Positions 63,640 to 64,000 of a stretch of DNA of 64,000 nucleotides are shown here, piece after piece (the first letter of the stretch is position 1; each line of letters starts with the position of its first letter). Origin of the DNA: Thalassotalea sp. 1_MG-2023. Its GTDB lineage: Bacteria; Pseudomonadota; Gammaproteobacteria; Enterobacterales; Alteromonadaceae. The stretch is from NCBI RefSeq assembly GCF_030546745.1, contig NZ_JAUOPD010000014.1, positions 38,914-102,913 of the forward strand, read 5' to 3'. The translations under genes were made by a program, and so were the position numbers. The notes below the pieces were generated by a model. The model ran no database searches, was not told where the DNA came from, and saw nothing but the letters and a program-made list of their open reading frames with translations.

Positions 63640-63715
63640 GCGGCTGTAGCTCAGTTGGTAGAGCATCACGTTGCCAACGTGAATGTCACGAGTTCGAGTC
63701 TCGTTAGCCGCTCCA
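63640..63715 (+). tRNA. tRNA-Gly (anticodon GCC), copy 2
   Basis: It is identical to copy 1 over the full 76 bases including CCA. It lies beyond tRNA-Leu, where E. coli has no further Gly gene, and opens the repeat expansion that continues past the window. Confidence 0.97.
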
Positions 63716-63729
63716 ATTTAATACTGTTA

Positions 63730-63783
63730 AGTGAGTCTCGTTACTTGCTAACGCTACTCTTGAAATAGAGTGAATAATATGAA
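63730..63783 (+). repeat. Two-hairpin linker after tRNA-Gly copy 2
   Basis: This is the same linker as in the repeat units. AGTGAGT (63730-63736) pairs with ACTTGCT (63743-63749) using two G-T wobbles, and ACTCT pairs with AGAGT around TGAAAT (63756-63771). It shows that the linker also follows an intact tRNA gene. Confidence 0.75.
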
Positions 63784-63899
63784 GCGGCTGTAGCTCAGTT
63801 GGTAGAGCATCACGTTGCCAACGTGAATGTCACTCAGGTACAGAGAGTGAGTCTCGTTACTTGCTAACGCTACTCTTGAAATAGAGTAAATAATATGAA
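63784..63899 (+). repeat. tRNA-Gly-derived repeat unit R2 (normal anticodon arm, no T-arm)
   Basis: The first 50 bases are identical to tRNA-Gly through GTCAC. The T-stem 5' strand is then replaced by TCAGGTACAGAGAGT. GAGTCTCGTTA, which matches the tRNA T-stem 3' strand, follows, and then the linker with both hairpins (63846-63865 and 63872-63887). The acceptor stem has no 3' partner and there is no CCA. Confidence 0.85.
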
Positions 63900-64000
63900 G
63901 CGGCTGTAGCTCAGTTGGTGGCGCATTGTTTTCAATGTGAATGTCACTCAGGTACAGAGAGTGAGTCTCGTTACTTGCTGACGCTACTCTTGAAATAGAG
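63900..64000 (+). repeat. tRNA-Gly-derived repeat unit R3 (cut by the window edge)
   Basis: It begins exactly 116 bases after R2. Its D-arm region reads GGTGGCGC. The anticodon arm has the TTTT-loop form CGCATTG/CAATGTG, as in R1. The linker is the same as in R2 apart from one base seen (TTGCTGACGC). The array evidently continues to the right. Confidence 0.85.

Noticed and set aside
63784..63899. R2 as a tRNA-Gly interrupted by an intron
   Set aside because: After the break only 11 bases of the T-stem 3' side are recognisable and the acceptor 3' strand with CCA never appears, so splicing could not restore a tRNA. Bacterial tRNA introns also sit in the anticodon loop.

Overview
The window is an AT-rich chromosomal segment of a marine gammaproteobacterium, most likely Alteromonadales and probably the Colwelliaceae (Colwellia or Thalassotalea type). 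This is judged from gene content and order: pheS-pheT-ihfA, the ccoH-ccoI-ccoS-fnr-uspE-ttcA block, rne opposite rluC, dinG opposite polB, uvrY-uvrC-pgsA followed by tRNA Gly-Cys-Leu, frequent TTG starts, and a two-component/OmpA cassette of the 'proteobacterial dedicated sortase' type. There is no plasmid, phage, insertion sequence or CRISPR signature. Most of the window is core chromosome.

Layout. 1-5.5 kb: a membrane EAL protein cut by the left edge, a small tyrosine phosphatase, and ilvIH behind a Val/Leu-rich leader peptide and a rho-independent attenuator. 5.9-9.6 kb: a REC/HD-GYP cyclic-di-GMP phosphodiesterase and five small, poorly known genes. 9.9-13.6 kb: pheS-pheT-ihfA. 13.7-18.9 kb: housekeeping and hypothetical genes (an Atm1-like ABC exporter, DUF1415, Bax-like glucosaminidase). 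19.2-24.6 kb: a two-component system, a TonB receptor behind a Fur-like site, and a PepSY reductase-like protein, which looks like a metal or siderophore uptake module. 24.8-26 kb: a divergent TetR/reductase pair with a double palindromic operator.

26.2-33.2 kb: ttcA, uspE, fnr and the cbb3-oxidase assembly genes ccoS/I/H, all leftward, with a well-positioned FNR site ahead of uspE. 33.3-43.7 kb: rne with a structured leader, rluC, a HAD phosphatase, mltD, gloB, a methyltransferase, a Nif3-family gene and elyC. 43.8-47 kb: a lysine riboswitch ahead of lysC, then queC and queE. 47-50.9 kb: sensor kinase, response regulator and PdsO-like OmpA protein of the dedicated sortase system, but with no sortase or sortase substrate beside them. 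51-57.3 kb: two exported proteins, then dinG and polB diverging from a shared LexA-like box. 57.4-63 kb: metC behind MetJ-like boxes, fabA behind a FabR-like palindrome, a small RHH-like protein, uvrY-uvrC and pgsA.

63.1-64 kb: a tRNA array. Four intact tRNAs (Gly, Cys, Leu, Gly) are interleaved with at least three tRNA-Gly-derived units of about 115 bp. In these the T-arm and acceptor 3' strand are replaced by a linker that forms two hairpins. One stem is kept by exchange between G-U and Watson-Crick pairs, and two units have lost the anticodon loop. This tRNA-derived repeat and the sortase-less sortase-regulation cassette are the two observations I find least explained by ordinary annotation.
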